Below, piece by piece: positions 1-8,243 of a stretch of 64,000 nucleotides of DNA; the stretch's first letter is position 1; every line of letters begins with the position of its first letter. This DNA comes from JACPVF01 sp964502095 (GTDB taxonomy: Bacteria > Chloroflexota > Anaerolineae > Anaerolineales > Villigracilaceae), in assembly GCA_964502095.1 (NCBI GenBank), contig CAZCUF010000002.1, positions 62,001 through 126,000 of the forward strand. The letters run 5' to 3'. Below the pieces are notes generated by a model. The model saw only the letters and a list, made by a program, of their open reading frames with translations, did not search any database and was not told the origin of the DNA. Position numbers and translations under genes: made by a program.

Positions 1-121
1 GCCCAAGCGGTTGTTGCGACCAGGATGCATACGCCTGCGCGCCGTAATAAAGCACTGTTCCCAGCAGGCCGCAGGCGAGGACGGCAAGGAAACCGATAAA
101 GAACTTTTGCGAGCGCGTCAT
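1..121 (-). CDS. N-terminus of an unknown membrane or exported protein (partial)
   Basis: The minus strand reads open from an ATG at 121 to the window edge, giving 40 residues that begin MTRSQKFFIGFLAVLACGLL. A short basic start is followed by about 20 hydrophobic residues, so this is a signal peptide or a signal anchor, and a Tyr/Ala-rich stretch follows. The Shine-Dalgarno upstream is weak. It lies just downstream of the G5/3D lipoprotein gene on the same strand, about 100 bases away, so the two may be co-transcribed. The rest of the gene is outside the window and the family cannot be named. Confidence 0.55.
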   Translation of the reverse strand, partial: MTRSQKFFIGFLAVLACGLLGTVLYYGAQAYASWSQQPLG

Positions 122-218
122 TCGGAATTTCTCGTTAACCGCAATTTGTTTTCAGCGCGCCGGTGCAAGCCTGCCCAAAGTGATTTCAGGATGTTGATGC
201 GCGGCATGCGTGGAACGG

Positions 219-1421
219 CTACTCCAGTACATATAAAATAGTTTGCGGCGCGGGCGTGAGAAAATAAACCGTCACCCAACTTCCCCAGCCCACATAATCG
301 TTATCGCTGTAGCCCAGGTCGATCCACGGTTTGCCCACACAGCCGCCGCACAGGTCTGCGATCACTGCCTTGCCATAACCGGTGACGTAAATTTGTTGTC
401 CGTTCATATAACTGTACCAGTTTTGGTTGACCGCCGCCACGCCCTTCTTCACCGGCAATCCACTGGCTGTGCCGGGGTAGCATTGGTTTCCGCCGGAACG
501 GCACGGCGAATACGAGGTGGCAAAGATCTGTACTGCGCGCCAGTATTCGATTCTTACACCGTCCACAGTGGCGGTTTTCGTGACGATCTTTGTGCCATAA
601 CCGACGATGCGGTCTTGCGGCGGGCGCACGACAGTTTCCGATTCGGTCAGGCGCGATACTTCCTGCCCATCTTCATAACGGATTCGTACGCGGCTTACCG
701 AGAGTCCGGTTTGGCCCGGCTGTAGAATTTGCTGTTGATCGAGTTCCACATTGGCCGAAGCTTCGAATTTACTTTGGAACGCGATCGGCTTTTGTGCGAG
801 CACAACCGATTCGCTGACATGCACTACGTGAATCTGTCCATCGTTGGGCAACGCTTCATTCTCGGACGGTTGACTGTAGTCCAGCCCGAGGAGCGGAATC
901 CCGGCTTCGGCCAATGCTTCGCCGACCGTGCGCGCCGCGGAGCGGATTTGGACGGAACCCGCATGCGTAACGACAGTTAACTCGCGCGACGGAATGTAAT
1001 TGACGGTTAAGGGTTTATCAATCGGCGTATCAACAGGCGGATCAATAAAATCGCTCTCGTATAACGAGATGCCCGCCTCGTGCAATGCATCGCCGACCGT
1101 CTCTGCGGCGGTTTGCAGTGCCTGCTGTCCGTTTGGCGTGATCAGAGTCAGCGCGAAGGCGCGGCGGACCTGTAATATAACGGAACCAGCTTGAGGCAGA
1201 GTCTGATCGAGCGCGGTAGGAATTCCGTTTGCCAGCACGCGGTCGTTTGGTCCGAGCAGAATGCCGGCTTGAATCATCAATTCTGCCGGAGTCGCTACAG
1301 ACGCTGAAATGGTATGAATTTGCGCGCCGTCTGAAATTGCGATGGCTTGAGCCGAACCTTCTCCGGTTCCGCAGGCAGTCAATAGCAAAAGAAGGCCCAG
1401 CGCGTATTTGCGAATGTGCAT
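219..1421 (-). CDS. YabE-like lipoprotein with DUF348, G5 and 3D domains
   Basis: This 400-residue protein starts with a lipoprotein signal (LLLLLTAC, Cys about residue 17). Two or three ubiquitin-like DUF348 modules follow (about residues 30-215; repeats of the type T.AETVGDALHEAGI and ARTVGEALAEAGI). Next come a G5 domain (about 215-295) and a C-terminal 3D domain (about 300-400) that keeps the acidic signature VIADLCGG..WIDLGYSDND. The order matches YabE/RpfB-type cell-wall proteins, in which the 3D domain is an MltA-like double-psi barrel with presumed peptidoglycan lytic transglycosylase activity. It is likely anchored outside the membrane and active in wall remodelling. The start sits 6 bases after a TAGAAT box, so translation is probably leaderless. 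Confidence 0.85.
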   Translation of the reverse strand: MHIRKYALGLLLLLTACGTGEGSAQAIAISDGAQIHTISASVATPAELMIQAGILLGPNDRVLANGIPTALDQTLPQAGSVILQVRRAFALTLITPNGQQALQTAAETVGDALHEAGISLYESDFIDPPVDTPIDKPLTVNYIPSRELTVVTHAGSVQIRSAARTVGEALAEAGIPLLGLDYSQPSENEALPNDGQIHVVHVSESVVLAQKPIAFQSKFEASANVELDQQQILQPGQTGLSVSRVRIRYEDGQEVSRLTESETVVRPPQDRIVGYGTKIVTKTATVDGVRIEYWRAVQIFATSYSPCRSGGNQCYPGTASGLPVKKGVAAVNQNWYSYMNGQQIYVTGYGKAVIADLCGGCVGKPWIDLGYSDNDYVGWGSWVTVYFLTPAPQTILYVLE

Positions 1422-1427
1422 GGGACG

Positions 1428-1433
1428 ATTCTA
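1428..1433 (-). promoter_or_regulatory. -10 box of the G5/3D lipoprotein gene (leaderless type)
   Basis: The minus strand reads TAGAAT, six bases, then the ATG at 1421. A transcript started from it would begin at or within a base or two of the start codon. The same layout recurs elsewhere in the window. Confidence 0.5.
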
Positions 1434-1556
1434 CTCAATTTTGTTTATTTCGCATGGATGAGATGCCCGGCGGCGCAAGGTTAAGACAGCCTAAGAAAAA
1501 TATTGACAAGAGACAGCAATGGTTGATTCAGGACATTCTATCGAAACAAACCGCAG

Positions 1557-1562
1557 TATAAT
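1557..1562 (+). promoter_or_regulatory. -10 box of the cupredoxin gene
   Basis: A perfect TATAAT lies 42 bases before the ATG at 1604, leaving room for a leader of about 35 bases with the AAAGGA ribosome-binding site at 1592-1597. No clear -35 box is visible. Confidence 0.5.
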
Positions 1563-1603
1563 CCGCGCGGAGAACGAAATTCTTATTGGTCGAAAGGATT
1601 GTT

Positions 1604-2020
1604 ATGAAAAAGATTTCTAGTTTGGTTGTGTTTATTTTAGGGGTTTCGCTGGTACTTTCCGCCTGTGGCGGTGGCGGCGGCACCGCGTCCAGCACTACGA
1701 TCAATGTCACCATGACGGAGTTCCAATTTACGCCGAGCACATTCGTCGTCCCGGCCGGCCAGCAGATCACGCTCAATGCCAAGAACGGAGGCACGGTCGA
1801 GCACAGCTTTGTGATTATGAAGTATGGCACTACTGCCGGCGATACCTTCGACGATCAGGATAAGCCGAATGTTTATTACCAGCTGGATGCACAGCCCGGC
1901 ACGTCCCAGACCGAGACGTTTACTGCGCCGACCCAACCCGGCGACTATCAGGTGGTTTGTTCCATGCCCGGTCATATCGCGGCAGGCATGGTCGCCAAGA
2001 TGACTGTCGTTGCGAAGTAA
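1604..2020 (+). CDS. Cupredoxin-domain lipoprotein (blue-copper type)
   Basis: This 138-residue lipoprotein has its lipobox at VLSAC (Cys21), a Gly-rich linker, and one plastocyanin/azurin-like domain. The type-1 copper ligand set is complete and in the usual order: His67 (VEHSF), Cys119 (VVCSMPGH), His124 and Met129. It should carry one copper ion on the outer face of the membrane and shuttle electrons or bind copper; the partner is not visible here. ATG 1604 was chosen over an upstream in-frame start at 1586 because AAAGGA lies 7 bases before it and the signal peptide then begins MKKISS. A strong terminator follows, so it is probably monocistronic. Confidence 0.88.
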   Translation: MKKISSLVVFILGVSLVLSACGGGGGTASSTTINVTMTEFQFTPSTFVVPAGQQITLNAKNGGTVEHSFVIMKYGTTAGDTFDDQDKPNVYYQLDAQPGTSQTETFTAPTQPGDYQVVCSMPGHIAAGMVAKMTVVAK

Positions 2021-2030
2021 AAAACCCGCA

Positions 2031-2064
2031 GAGAAACCCCGCCGATCGGCGGGGTTTCTCTTTT
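2031..2064 (+). terminator. Intrinsic terminator after the cupredoxin gene
   Basis: A perfect 15-base-pair inverted repeat with GC-rich core (2031-2060) is followed by TTTT. Confidence 0.85.
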
Positions 2065-2068
2065 CGGA

Positions 2069-2074
2069 TACAAT
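2069..2074 (+). promoter_or_regulatory. -10 box of the TrmH-family gene (leaderless type)
   Basis: TACAAT ends six bases before the ATG at 2081 and starts directly after the preceding terminator. No Shine-Dalgarno can fit, so the transcript is probably leaderless. Confidence 0.55.
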
Positions 2075-2080
2075 CGTTGC

Positions 2081-2878
2081 ATGGATTCTTCGCTCACGAT
2101 CACCAGCCTCTCCAATCCGTTGGTCAAGCAGGCGCGCGCACTGCGGCACAAAAAGGCGCGCACCGAAACCGATATGTTTTTGGTGGAGGGCTTGCATCAT
2201 GTGGGCGAAGCGCTTGAATCCGGCTGGGATGTGGATGCGTTGATCTATGCGCCGGATGTGCTGACGGGCGGCTTCGCGCGCGATTTGCTCGAACGCGCGT
2301 CCCGCCTCTCCCTGCGACTGCAACCTGTTTCCGCGCAAGTGATGGATTCGTTGACCGAGAAGGAAAATCCACAAGGCATTCTCGCTGTGGTTCGTCAGCG
2401 GCATGCGGGCTTTAATGCAATGGAGAATCTTGGGCGGCTTGTGGCCCTCGTTTCGCCGCAAGACCCGGGCAACGTGGGGGCCATTCTGCGCAGTATGGAT
2501 GCAGTGGACGCGGCCGGGTTACTGCTCCTGAATGGCGGCGTGGATCTGTATCATCCCAGCGTTGTGCGCGCCAGTATGGGCACGTTGTTTTGGAAGCCCA
2601 TCGTACAAACTTCATTCGAGGAGTTTGTGAGTTGGGCGCGCCGAAAAAATATCCAATTGATCGGCACCTCCGCGCACGCTTCGTCAAGTTATCGCGATTT
2701 CACTCCGAGTCCGCCCTGGGCGCTTATCTTGGGAAGCGAGCAAAAGGGGCTATCCGCAGAACAGCTCGCCGCCTGTGATGCGACTCTGTCCCTGCCCATG
2801 CGCGGGCGCGTTAGTTCATTGAACCTGGCTGTGGCGGCCAGCGTGTTGTTGTACCATTTTGCCGAGGCCGCGGAATAG
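2081..2878 (+). CDS. TrmH/SpoU-family RNA 2'-O-methyltransferase
   Basis: 265 residues. An N-terminal substrate-binding domain (SNPLVKQARALRHKKAR, then FLVEG) is followed by a SPOUT catalytic domain with the three family motifs: PGNVGAILRSMDA near residue 130, ALILGSEQKGLS near 215, and SLPMRGRVSSLNLAVAASVLL near 240. The last two form the trefoil knot that binds S-adenosylmethionine. The family methylates a ribose 2'-OH in 23S rRNA or tRNA; the exact nucleotide cannot be told from sequence. The gene sits alone between two terminators and has its own -10 box. Length and motifs are normal for the family. Confidence 0.9.
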   Translation: MDSSLTITSLSNPLVKQARALRHKKARTETDMFLVEGLHHVGEALESGWDVDALIYAPDVLTGGFARDLLERASRLSLRLQPVSAQVMDSLTEKENPQGILAVVRQRHAGFNAMENLGRLVALVSPQDPGNVGAILRSMDAVDAAGLLLLNGGVDLYHPSVVRASMGTLFWKPIVQTSFEEFVSWARRKNIQLIGTSAHASSSYRDFTPSPPWALILGSEQKGLSAEQLAACDATLSLPMRGRVSSLNLAVAASVLLYHFAEAAE

Positions 2879-2881
2879 AAA

Positions 2882-2911
2882 AGACTTTCCGGGTGGTGGA
2901 AAGTCTCTTTT
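2882..2911 (+). terminator. Intrinsic terminator after the TrmH-family gene
   Basis: AGACTTTCC (2882-2890) pairs with GGAAAGTCT (2898-2906) over a 7-base loop, followed by CTTTT. Confidence 0.75.
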
Positions 2912-2942
2912 ACGGAATCAATTATCGGGGCGGAGCGATGCG

Positions 2943-3170
2943 CTAGAACTCGTCCTCGTCTTCGTCGAGCCAGTCTTCGTCGTCTTCTTCCGCCTCATCC
3001 TCATCCCATTCTTCGAGTTCTTCGTCTTCATCCCAACTTTCAGCCGCGGCGCCCTCCGACGGAGTGTAAGTGGCGCAACCCGTATCGGGGTCCAGTTCGA
3101 TGGCGGCGGCACTGCAATAACCTTCATCCAGAAACACGCAATCCATATAGTGACACTTAATACGAGGCAT
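2943..3170 (-). CDS. Small four-cysteine protein with very acidic tail
   Basis: 75 residues in two parts. Residues 1-35 hold four cysteines (Cys6, Cys11, Cys19, Cys32) in a C-x4-C-x7-C-x12-C arrangement that loosely recalls DUF1540-type metal-binding proteins. Residues 45-75 are almost only Asp and Glu with a few Trp. The ribosome-binding site is strong (TAGGAGGATGAATG) and overlaps the stop of the VKOR gene just upstream, so the two genes are translationally close and in one operon. The Cys set could bind zinc or iron, or be a disulphide substrate of the neighbour. I do not recognise a function. Confidence 0.75.
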   Translation of the reverse strand: MPRIKCHYMDCVFLDEGYCSAAAIELDPDTGCATYTPSEGAAAESWDEDEELEEWDEDEAEEDDEDWLDEDEDEF

Positions 3171-3178
3171 TCATCCTC

Positions 3179-3607
3179 CTAGTTTTGCGGCTGGCGTACC
3201 AGCCGGATAATTGACAAAATAAAGATGATCGTCATCGAGATCTGCGAGGTGAGGCAGAAAGGACAAAGAGCCTTGATCAGAACGATCTCAACATAGATCA
3301 GCCAGAGAGTGAACAGGAAGCCCGTCAGTGCCATGCCGAAGAACAGGATCGGGCCGTTGTCGGCGAAGTAGCCGCCTTTGGTTTCAAGGAAGAGAACGGC
3401 CAGCAGCGCGCCGTAGCCGATCATTCCGATCACAGCCACGGGGATGCCGTTTACTTCCGCATAAACGCTGTTGTTGACGACACTGCATCCCCCGTTCCCA
3501 ATACACATGCTTTCGTTATTGGTCAGTTTGTAGATGGTCATGTAAATCGAAACAAGCAAACCAAGGATCGCCAGCCCAACTGAGATGCGGTAATACCATT
3601 TATCCAT
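3179..3607 (-). CDS. Vitamin K epoxide reductase (VKOR) family protein
   Basis: 142 residues with four predicted membrane helices. The redox site CPFC (Cys115, Cys118) sits in the last helix pair, and the loop cysteines Cys35 and Cys41 that relay electrons are present. Bacterial VKOR proteins reoxidise a DsbA-like partner with quinone and so drive disulphide formation in exported proteins. There is no fused thioredoxin domain, so the partner must be separate. It lies between moeA (6 bases upstream) and the small Cys-rich gene (8 bases downstream), apparently in one operon. Confidence 0.88.
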   Translation of the reverse strand: MDKWYYRISVGLAILGLLVSIYMTIYKLTNNESMCIGNGGCSVVNNSVYAEVNGIPVAVIGMIGYGALLAVLFLETKGGYFADNGPILFFGMALTGFLFTLWLIYVEIVLIKALCPFCLTSQISMTIIFILSIIRLVRQPQN

Positions 3608-3613
3608 GAGGCC

Positions 3614-4846
3614 TCATAACATCCATGCGTCTACTTCCCTGTGAGCAGGCGCAGATTTTACACCAGCGGGGATAATAAGTAAAGCGTTTGCGCGGGTGAG
3701 CGCAAGCAGATTGGCCGAGCCTTGATGGCCGCTCAAATACGCGGTGGGGACCCCGTTTTCCTCGCGGACTTCGGCGCGCAGATAACTTTCGCGCCCGTCG
3801 GATTCGATCTCCTCGCCGAGCCTCACGCGGACCGTTGGCCTGCTGGCCGTGCCCGATCCGCTCAGCCGCCCGAGCGCGGGACGCACGAAAACTTCAAAGC
3901 CCACGAATGCTGAAACCGGGTTGCCCGGCAGTCCGATAAGTTTTATGCCGCGATATTCCCCAAAAGCGAGGGGCTTGCCCGGGCGCATGTTCACGCGCCA
4001 AAAATCCAGCCTGCCGTTTGCCTCGATCACTTCTTTTACATAGTCGAACGCGCCCACACTCACGCCCGCCGAGGTGAGAATCAAATCCGCTTTTAATTCG
4101 ATGGTTTTCGCCAGCAGAGCTTCGACTGCCTCGCGGCGGTCCGCGGCTACGCCGAGGTGAAGCACTTCCACATTTGCGCTTTCGAGCAAAGCCGCCAGCA
4201 TGTAGGAATTTGAATCGTGGATTTTGCCAGGCGTGAGCGCTTCGTCCACTGGGACCAACTCGTCTCCGCTGGAGAGCAAAGCTACGCGTGCTTTGCGATG
4301 GACGGAAACTTCGGCTTCTCCGAGCATCGCCAACAGGCCGAGTTCGGGCGCTTTGAGTACGCGGCCGGCGCGCAGGACGATACTACCCGCGCGTACATCC
4401 ATGCCGCGCGGACGGGTTGAATCTCCCGGCTTTACCGACTGAAAGACCTGCACTTGTTCGGGCGCAGGGGCTCCCGCGGCGCGGTTTTGGAAATCGGTAT
4501 CTTCCACAGGCACTACCGCGTCCGCGCCTTGCGGAAGCGGCGCGCCGGTCATAATGCGCGCGGCTTGGCCGGGCATGAGAACAATCGTCGGCTGGGAACC
4601 GGCTGGGATATCGGCGACCACGCGTAAGGTGCGCGGTGAAGCGGGCGCGGCTTCGAGCAAGTCCGCGGCTTGAACGGCGAATCCGTCCATGGATGAATTG
4701 TCGAATGGGGGGAGATCGGCGGCCGCGGCAACGTCCACAGCCAGCACGCGTTGAGAGCATTCAGCCAGAGGTAATCGTTCCGCCGCGACAGGTTGAAAGT
4801 GAGATAAGATGCGCTCGCGCGCCTCGACCACACTGAGTAAATTCAT
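3614..4846 (-). CDS. moeA: Molybdopterin molybdenumtransferase MoeA
   Basis: 410 residues, usual length for MoeA. It inserts molybdate into adenylylated molybdopterin to make the molybdenum cofactor. Family motifs are present in order: PPFDNSSMDGFAV near the N-terminus, MTGAPLPQGADAVVPVED, SSGDELV near residue 190, TSAGVSVGAFDYVKE near 260, and KLIGLPGNPVSAFVGFEV near 310. The C-terminal domain IV is complete. It is the first gene of a run with VKOR and the small acidic protein. A TATAAT box lies 14 bases before the start. No other cofactor-synthesis gene or molybdoenzyme is in the window. Confidence 0.93.
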   Translation of the reverse strand: MNLLSVVEARERILSHFQPVAAERLPLAECSQRVLAVDVAAAADLPPFDNSSMDGFAVQAADLLEAAPASPRTLRVVADIPAGSQPTIVLMPGQAARIMTGAPLPQGADAVVPVEDTDFQNRAAGAPAPEQVQVFQSVKPGDSTRPRGMDVRAGSIVLRAGRVLKAPELGLLAMLGEAEVSVHRKARVALLSSGDELVPVDEALTPGKIHDSNSYMLAALLESANVEVLHLGVAADRREAVEALLAKTIELKADLILTSAGVSVGAFDYVKEVIEANGRLDFWRVNMRPGKPLAFGEYRGIKLIGLPGNPVSAFVGFEVFVRPALGRLSGSGTASRPTVRVRLGEEIESDGRESYLRAEVREENGVPTAYLSGHQGSANLLALTRANALLIIPAGVKSAPAHREVDAWML

Positions 4847-4860
4847 TTCAAGGCGGCGAG

Positions 4861-4866
4861 ATTATA
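4861..4866 (-). promoter_or_regulatory. -10 box of the moeA operon
   Basis: Minus-strand TATAAT ends 14 bases before the moeA ATG at 4846. The leader would be very short (about 7 bases) and no Shine-Dalgarno is seen. Confidence 0.45.
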
Positions 4867-4950
4867 CCACTGCGCGCGTGGGAGGCAATACGTGATGGAA
4901 CAGGCAAGCGAACGATTTGAATTCCCCGTTTTTGCTTCCCGGTTTTATTC

Positions 4951-7176
4951 TCAGCCTGGGTTTGCTCTCTGTGCTTCCATGACGTTCGGAAGATTCTCGA
5001 TGCGAGTCAAAATGCGGCTGAGTTGTGCCAGGTCGCGCACTTCGACGATCAAATTCAAATCTGCCAGACTGCGATTGACTTTTACGCCGACATCCACAAT
5101 GTTAACGCCCTCGCCATCCAGCAAGTTGGAAATATCGCCCATCAAACCCTGACGATCATAGGCTTTGATTTGTATCGGAACCGGAAAGGTGCGCTCTGCA
5201 TGTCCCCAGCCTACCTGCAAAAGTCGTTCGCGGTCTTTGAGGCGCAGAATATTCGGACAATCCTGCCGGTGAATGGTGGCGCCTCTGCCGCGTGTGATGT
5301 AGCCGACGATCTGATCGCCGGGCGTGGGGTTGCAACAGCGCGCAATGGTGGAATACAAACCTTTCAACCCCACCACTTCCACGGCGTCGGTGGAGGTGGC
5401 TTCAGACGGGACGGCAGTGGCGGCAAGAATATCGGTGTTCTCTTCCGTATCCGAAAATTCCTTGATGACTTTATTGACCGACAGATCGCCGCATCCCAGG
5501 GCGATAAATAATTCATCCGGATTTTTGTAATTGAGCCGGCGGGCCATCTTCTCGAAGTTGAGGTCTTTGATGCTGAGTCTCTGCATTTCGCGTTCGAGCG
5601 TGACGCGTCCTTGCGACAGGTTCTGTTCATCTTCCTGTTTCTTGAACCAGAAGCGGATCTTCGATTTGGCGCGCTGGGTTTTGACCAGCCCCAGATTCGG
5701 ATTCAACCAGTCGCGGCTCGGTCCGCCTCGCTTCGCGGTCAGGATTTCAACCTGGTCGCCGGTTTTCAATTCCTGATACAACGGGACAAGTTTCCCGTTA
5801 ATGCGCGCGCCGCGACAGCGATGGCCGATGTCGGTATGAACGTGATAGGCGAAATCGATCGGCGTGGAGCCTGCGGGCAGGTCAATGATGTCGCCGCGCG
5901 GCGTGAAGACGTAAACGCGGTCCTTGAACACATCCGACTGCATCGACTCGACGAATTCGGCGGCGTCCTTCACTTCCGAACGCCATTCCATCATGTTCCT
6001 CAGCCAATTGATGCGTTGTTCGTAGTTCTTGTCCGCGCGCCTGGTGCCTTCTTTATAGCGCCAATGAGCGGCAATGCCATACTCCGCGTTCTGGTGCATC
6101 TCGTTGGTGCGAATCTGCACTTCAAGCGGACGCTTGTCGTCATAAATGACCGCGGTATGCAGGGATTGATAAAAGTTGTCTTTCGGCGCGGCGATGTAAT
6201 CGTCGAATTCGCCCGGGATCGGCCGCCAATGCGTGTGGATGACGCCCAGCGCCGCGTAACAGGAGGGCACGTCCGGTACGATCAGGCGCACGGCGCGCAC
6301 GTCGCGCACGAGATCGAACGGCTTGTCCTTCTGTTTCATTTTTTTGTAAATGGAGTAGATATGCTTTGGCCGCCCGCTGATTTCCACTTTTATATTGTTG
6401 TCCTGCAATAATTTGACGAGTCTTTCCTTGATGGTTTCGATCTGCGTTTCGCGTTCGGGCCGGCGTTGCGCCAGTTGTTCGGCGATCTCCTTATACTTTT
6501 CAGGATTCACGTAGCGGAACGCAAGGTCCTCCAATTCCCACTTGATCTGCCAGATGCCCAGCCGGTTGGCAAGCGGTGCGAAAATATCGAGCGTTTCCTG
6601 CGCAATGCGGATGCGCTTTTGCTCCGGCATGTAGCCGAGTGTGCGCATATTGTGCAAGCGGTCGGCCAGTTTGATGAGCACCACGCGCACGTCGTCGCCC
6701 ATGGCGAGAAATGTCTTTCGCAGAGTCTCGGATACCAGGTCGGCGCGGCGGCTCTTTGCGGCGGACTGGCTAATAACGGCTTTCTCGTCCGTTTGAACAT
6801 TGTCGCGTCCGGCGTGCTGGTCGCCGCGCGAGACGCGCGGCAGATTGGTCAGCTTGGTGACTCCGTCAACGAGTGTGGCAACTGTATCGCCGAAGTCGCG
6901 GCGGATATCCTCCAGTGTGACGCTGGTGTCCTCCACGGTATCGTGGAGCAGTCCGGCCACAATTACTTCCGGCGGAACTTGTAGTTCAGCCAGTATGCTG
7001 GCCACCGACAGACAGTGATTGATATACGGCTCGCCGGAGGCGCGCTTTTGTTCGCGGTGCGCCTCTTCCGCAACCCGGTAGGCGCGCTGAATCACCTCGC
7101 GGTCGGCAAGATTGTATTTGTCGGTCAGTTGTTCCATCAATTTTTCCAGCGGGATGGCGGCGAGAGTGGTTTTCAT
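4951..7176 (-). CDS. rel: Bifunctional (p)ppGpp synthetase/hydrolase Rel
   Basis: 741 residues from the ATG at 7176; a TTG at 7206 would add 10 residues but a TAAAAT box lies between the two. Domains in order: HD hydrolase (His54, His78-Asp79 in LLHDTVEDT), synthetase with the basic loop (KQKD) typical of bifunctional Rel rather than RelA, catalytic YQSLHTAV and VQIRT, then TGS (VFTPRGDIIDLPAGS), a Cys-containing segment (ARCCNPTPGD, DCPNI) and a C-terminal ACT domain. Both catalytic sites look intact, so it should make and degrade the stringent-response alarmone in the cytoplasm. It appears to have its own promoter. Confidence 0.93.
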   Translation of the reverse strand: MKTTLAAIPLEKLMEQLTDKYNLADREVIQRAYRVAEEAHREQKRASGEPYINHCLSVASILAELQVPPEVIVAGLLHDTVEDTSVTLEDIRRDFGDTVATLVDGVTKLTNLPRVSRGDQHAGRDNVQTDEKAVISQSAAKSRRADLVSETLRKTFLAMGDDVRVVLIKLADRLHNMRTLGYMPEQKRIRIAQETLDIFAPLANRLGIWQIKWELEDLAFRYVNPEKYKEIAEQLAQRRPERETQIETIKERLVKLLQDNNIKVEISGRPKHIYSIYKKMKQKDKPFDLVRDVRAVRLIVPDVPSCYAALGVIHTHWRPIPGEFDDYIAAPKDNFYQSLHTAVIYDDKRPLEVQIRTNEMHQNAEYGIAAHWRYKEGTRRADKNYEQRINWLRNMMEWRSEVKDAAEFVESMQSDVFKDRVYVFTPRGDIIDLPAGSTPIDFAYHVHTDIGHRCRGARINGKLVPLYQELKTGDQVEILTAKRGGPSRDWLNPNLGLVKTQRAKSKIRFWFKKQEDEQNLSQGRVTLEREMQRLSIKDLNFEKMARRLNYKNPDELFIALGCGDLSVNKVIKEFSDTEENTDILAATAVPSEATSTDAVEVVGLKGLYSTIARCCNPTPGDQIVGYITRGRGATIHRQDCPNILRLKDRERLLQVGWGHAERTFPVPIQIKAYDRQGLMGDISNLLDGEGVNIVDVGVKVNRSLADLNLIVEVRDLAQLSRILTRIENLPNVMEAQRANPG

Positions 7177-7183
7177 CAGGCTT

Positions 7184-7189
7184 ATTTTA
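7184..7189 (-). promoter_or_regulatory. -10 box of rel (leaderless type)
   Basis: Minus-strand TAAAAT, seven bases, then ATG 7176. This supports ATG 7176 over the upstream TTG. Confidence 0.45.
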
Positions 7190-7235
7190 CCCTCGAACCC
7201 GGCCAAGAATTCTGCACGGCCGGCTGTCTATTGTT

Positions 7236-7241
7236 TATAAT
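7236..7241 (+). promoter_or_regulatory. -10 box of the YbaK-family gene
   Basis: TATAAT is followed by a 22-base stretch holding GGAG (7254-7257) before the ATG at 7264; a conventional leader. Confidence 0.5.
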
Positions 7242-7263
7242 GAAAAAGCCCTGTGGAGTATGA

Positions 7264-7746
7264 ATGTCTTCAATTGTCAATAATGTTACCCGCCTGCTCG
7301 ATGCGCGCAAGATTCCCTATGAAGCGCATGTTTTCCCGCCCGAGAAATTGGGCGCTATCGAGGTCGCCAAGTTGACGGGTGTGCCGCCCGAGCAGGTATT
7401 CAAGACGATTGTGATCAAGCGCGAGAAACCCGGCAAGCCGATCCTGGCGGTTGTGCCCGGACCGTCCACTGTAGATTTAAAACTATTAGCCGCGTTTCTC
7501 GGCGAGAAGAAAGTACATTTGCCCACTGAGCGCGAGGCCGAGCAGTTGACGGGTTTGCAGGCGGGCGGAATCTCTCCGCTGGCGCTGATCAACAAAGGTT
7601 TTCAAGTGGTGATTGATATCGACGCGCAACAGTACGCCGAGATTTACATCTCCGGAGGTCAGCGGGGACTGGATATCAAATTGCCGGTGGACGCGCTGGC
7701 GAAACTGGTCCATGCCCGCTTTGGCAGAGTCAGCCATAGGGAGTAG
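7264..7746 (+). CDS. ybaK: YbaK/EbsC-family aminoacyl-tRNA deacylase
   Basis: 160 residues. The YbaK fold covers the whole protein; key stretches are VFKTIVIKR near residue 45 (the conserved Lys of the deacylase site), VPGPSTVDLKLLAAFLGEKKV near 65, and GLQAGGISPLAL near 100 (the GGISP-type loop). Family members hydrolyse Cys-tRNA(Pro) or related misacylated tRNAs. The GGISPL signature favours the Cys-tRNA(Pro)/Cys-tRNA(Cys) deacylase branch. It is transcribed divergently from rel and is followed by a terminator, so it is likely monocistronic. Confidence 0.88.
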   Translation: MSSIVNNVTRLLDARKIPYEAHVFPPEKLGAIEVAKLTGVPPEQVFKTIVIKREKPGKPILAVVPGPSTVDLKLLAAFLGEKKVHLPTEREAEQLTGLQAGGISPLALINKGFQVVIDIDAQQYAEIYISGGQRGLDIKLPVDALAKLVHARFGRVSHRE

Positions 7747-7750
7747 TGAC

Positions 7751-7782
7751 AAAGAGCTGATGAATTTCCTTCGGCTCTTTTT
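7751..7782 (+). terminator. Intrinsic terminator between convergent genes
   Basis: AAAGAGC (7751-7757) pairs with GCTCTTT (7774-7780), followed by more T. It separates the YbaK gene from the convergent thioesterase gene and may act weakly on the minus strand too. Confidence 0.6.
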
Positions 7783-7803
7783 GTGTATGGTTTATGTGAC
7801 CGA

Positions 7804-8241
7804 TTATTCGAAATTCTCGGCAGTTACATTCTTAAAAAGCTGGGGCGCAACTACATAGATCCCATTTCCGCTGACGGCAACTGTTCCATCCGATAGGTAA
7901 ATTTCACCGGATGAAAAAACTTTATGCTCGCCTCGTTCGCGGATGCGCGCTTCGAGTCTCAGCGGCTGATTCAGCGGCACAGGCTTGTGATAATTGACGT
8001 TCAAGTTGACGGCGGCCACTTTCAGGCCCGCGGCCCACACCACCAGGCCCATGGCCTCATCGAGGATGGCCGCCGATGCGCCGCCATGCGCCAATCCGGG
8101 CGGCCCTTGCTGGGCTTTATTCAAGCTGAACTCGGAAGTCAGCACGCCTTCATCGTCCACCCATAAAGTGAGACCAATACTGTGCGGGTTTTCGGTTCCG
8201 CACACAAAACACCAGCCGTGTTCGGGAAGTTTTCGTTTCAT
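7804..8241 (-). CDS. PaaI-family hotdog thioesterase
   Basis: 145 residues, single hotdog fold. The family signature HGGASAAILDEAMG (about residues 52-65) holds the helix and catalytic acid of PaaI-type acyl-CoA thioesterases. The N-terminus has a CFVCG pair seen in a subgroup of these proteins. The substrate is probably an acyl- or aryl-acyl-CoA and cannot be refined. The start follows the recJ stop by two bases, so the gene is likely translated from the recJ message. Confidence 0.8.
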   Translation of the reverse strand: MKRKLPEHGWCFVCGTENPHSIGLTLWVDDEGVLTSEFSLNKAQQGPPGLAHGGASAAILDEAMGLVVWAAGLKVAAVNLNVNYHKPVPLNQPLRLEARIRERGEHKVFSSGEIYLSDGTVAVSGNGIYVVAPQLFKNVTAENFE

Positions 8242-8243
8242 GA

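Noticed and set aside
243..725. Long open frames opposite the G5/3D gene and many others opposite or within nuo, rel, recJ, pnp and enolase.
   Set aside because: They lie over well-supported genes in other frames, lack ribosome-binding sites and show no family motifs; they are shadows of GC-rich coding DNA.
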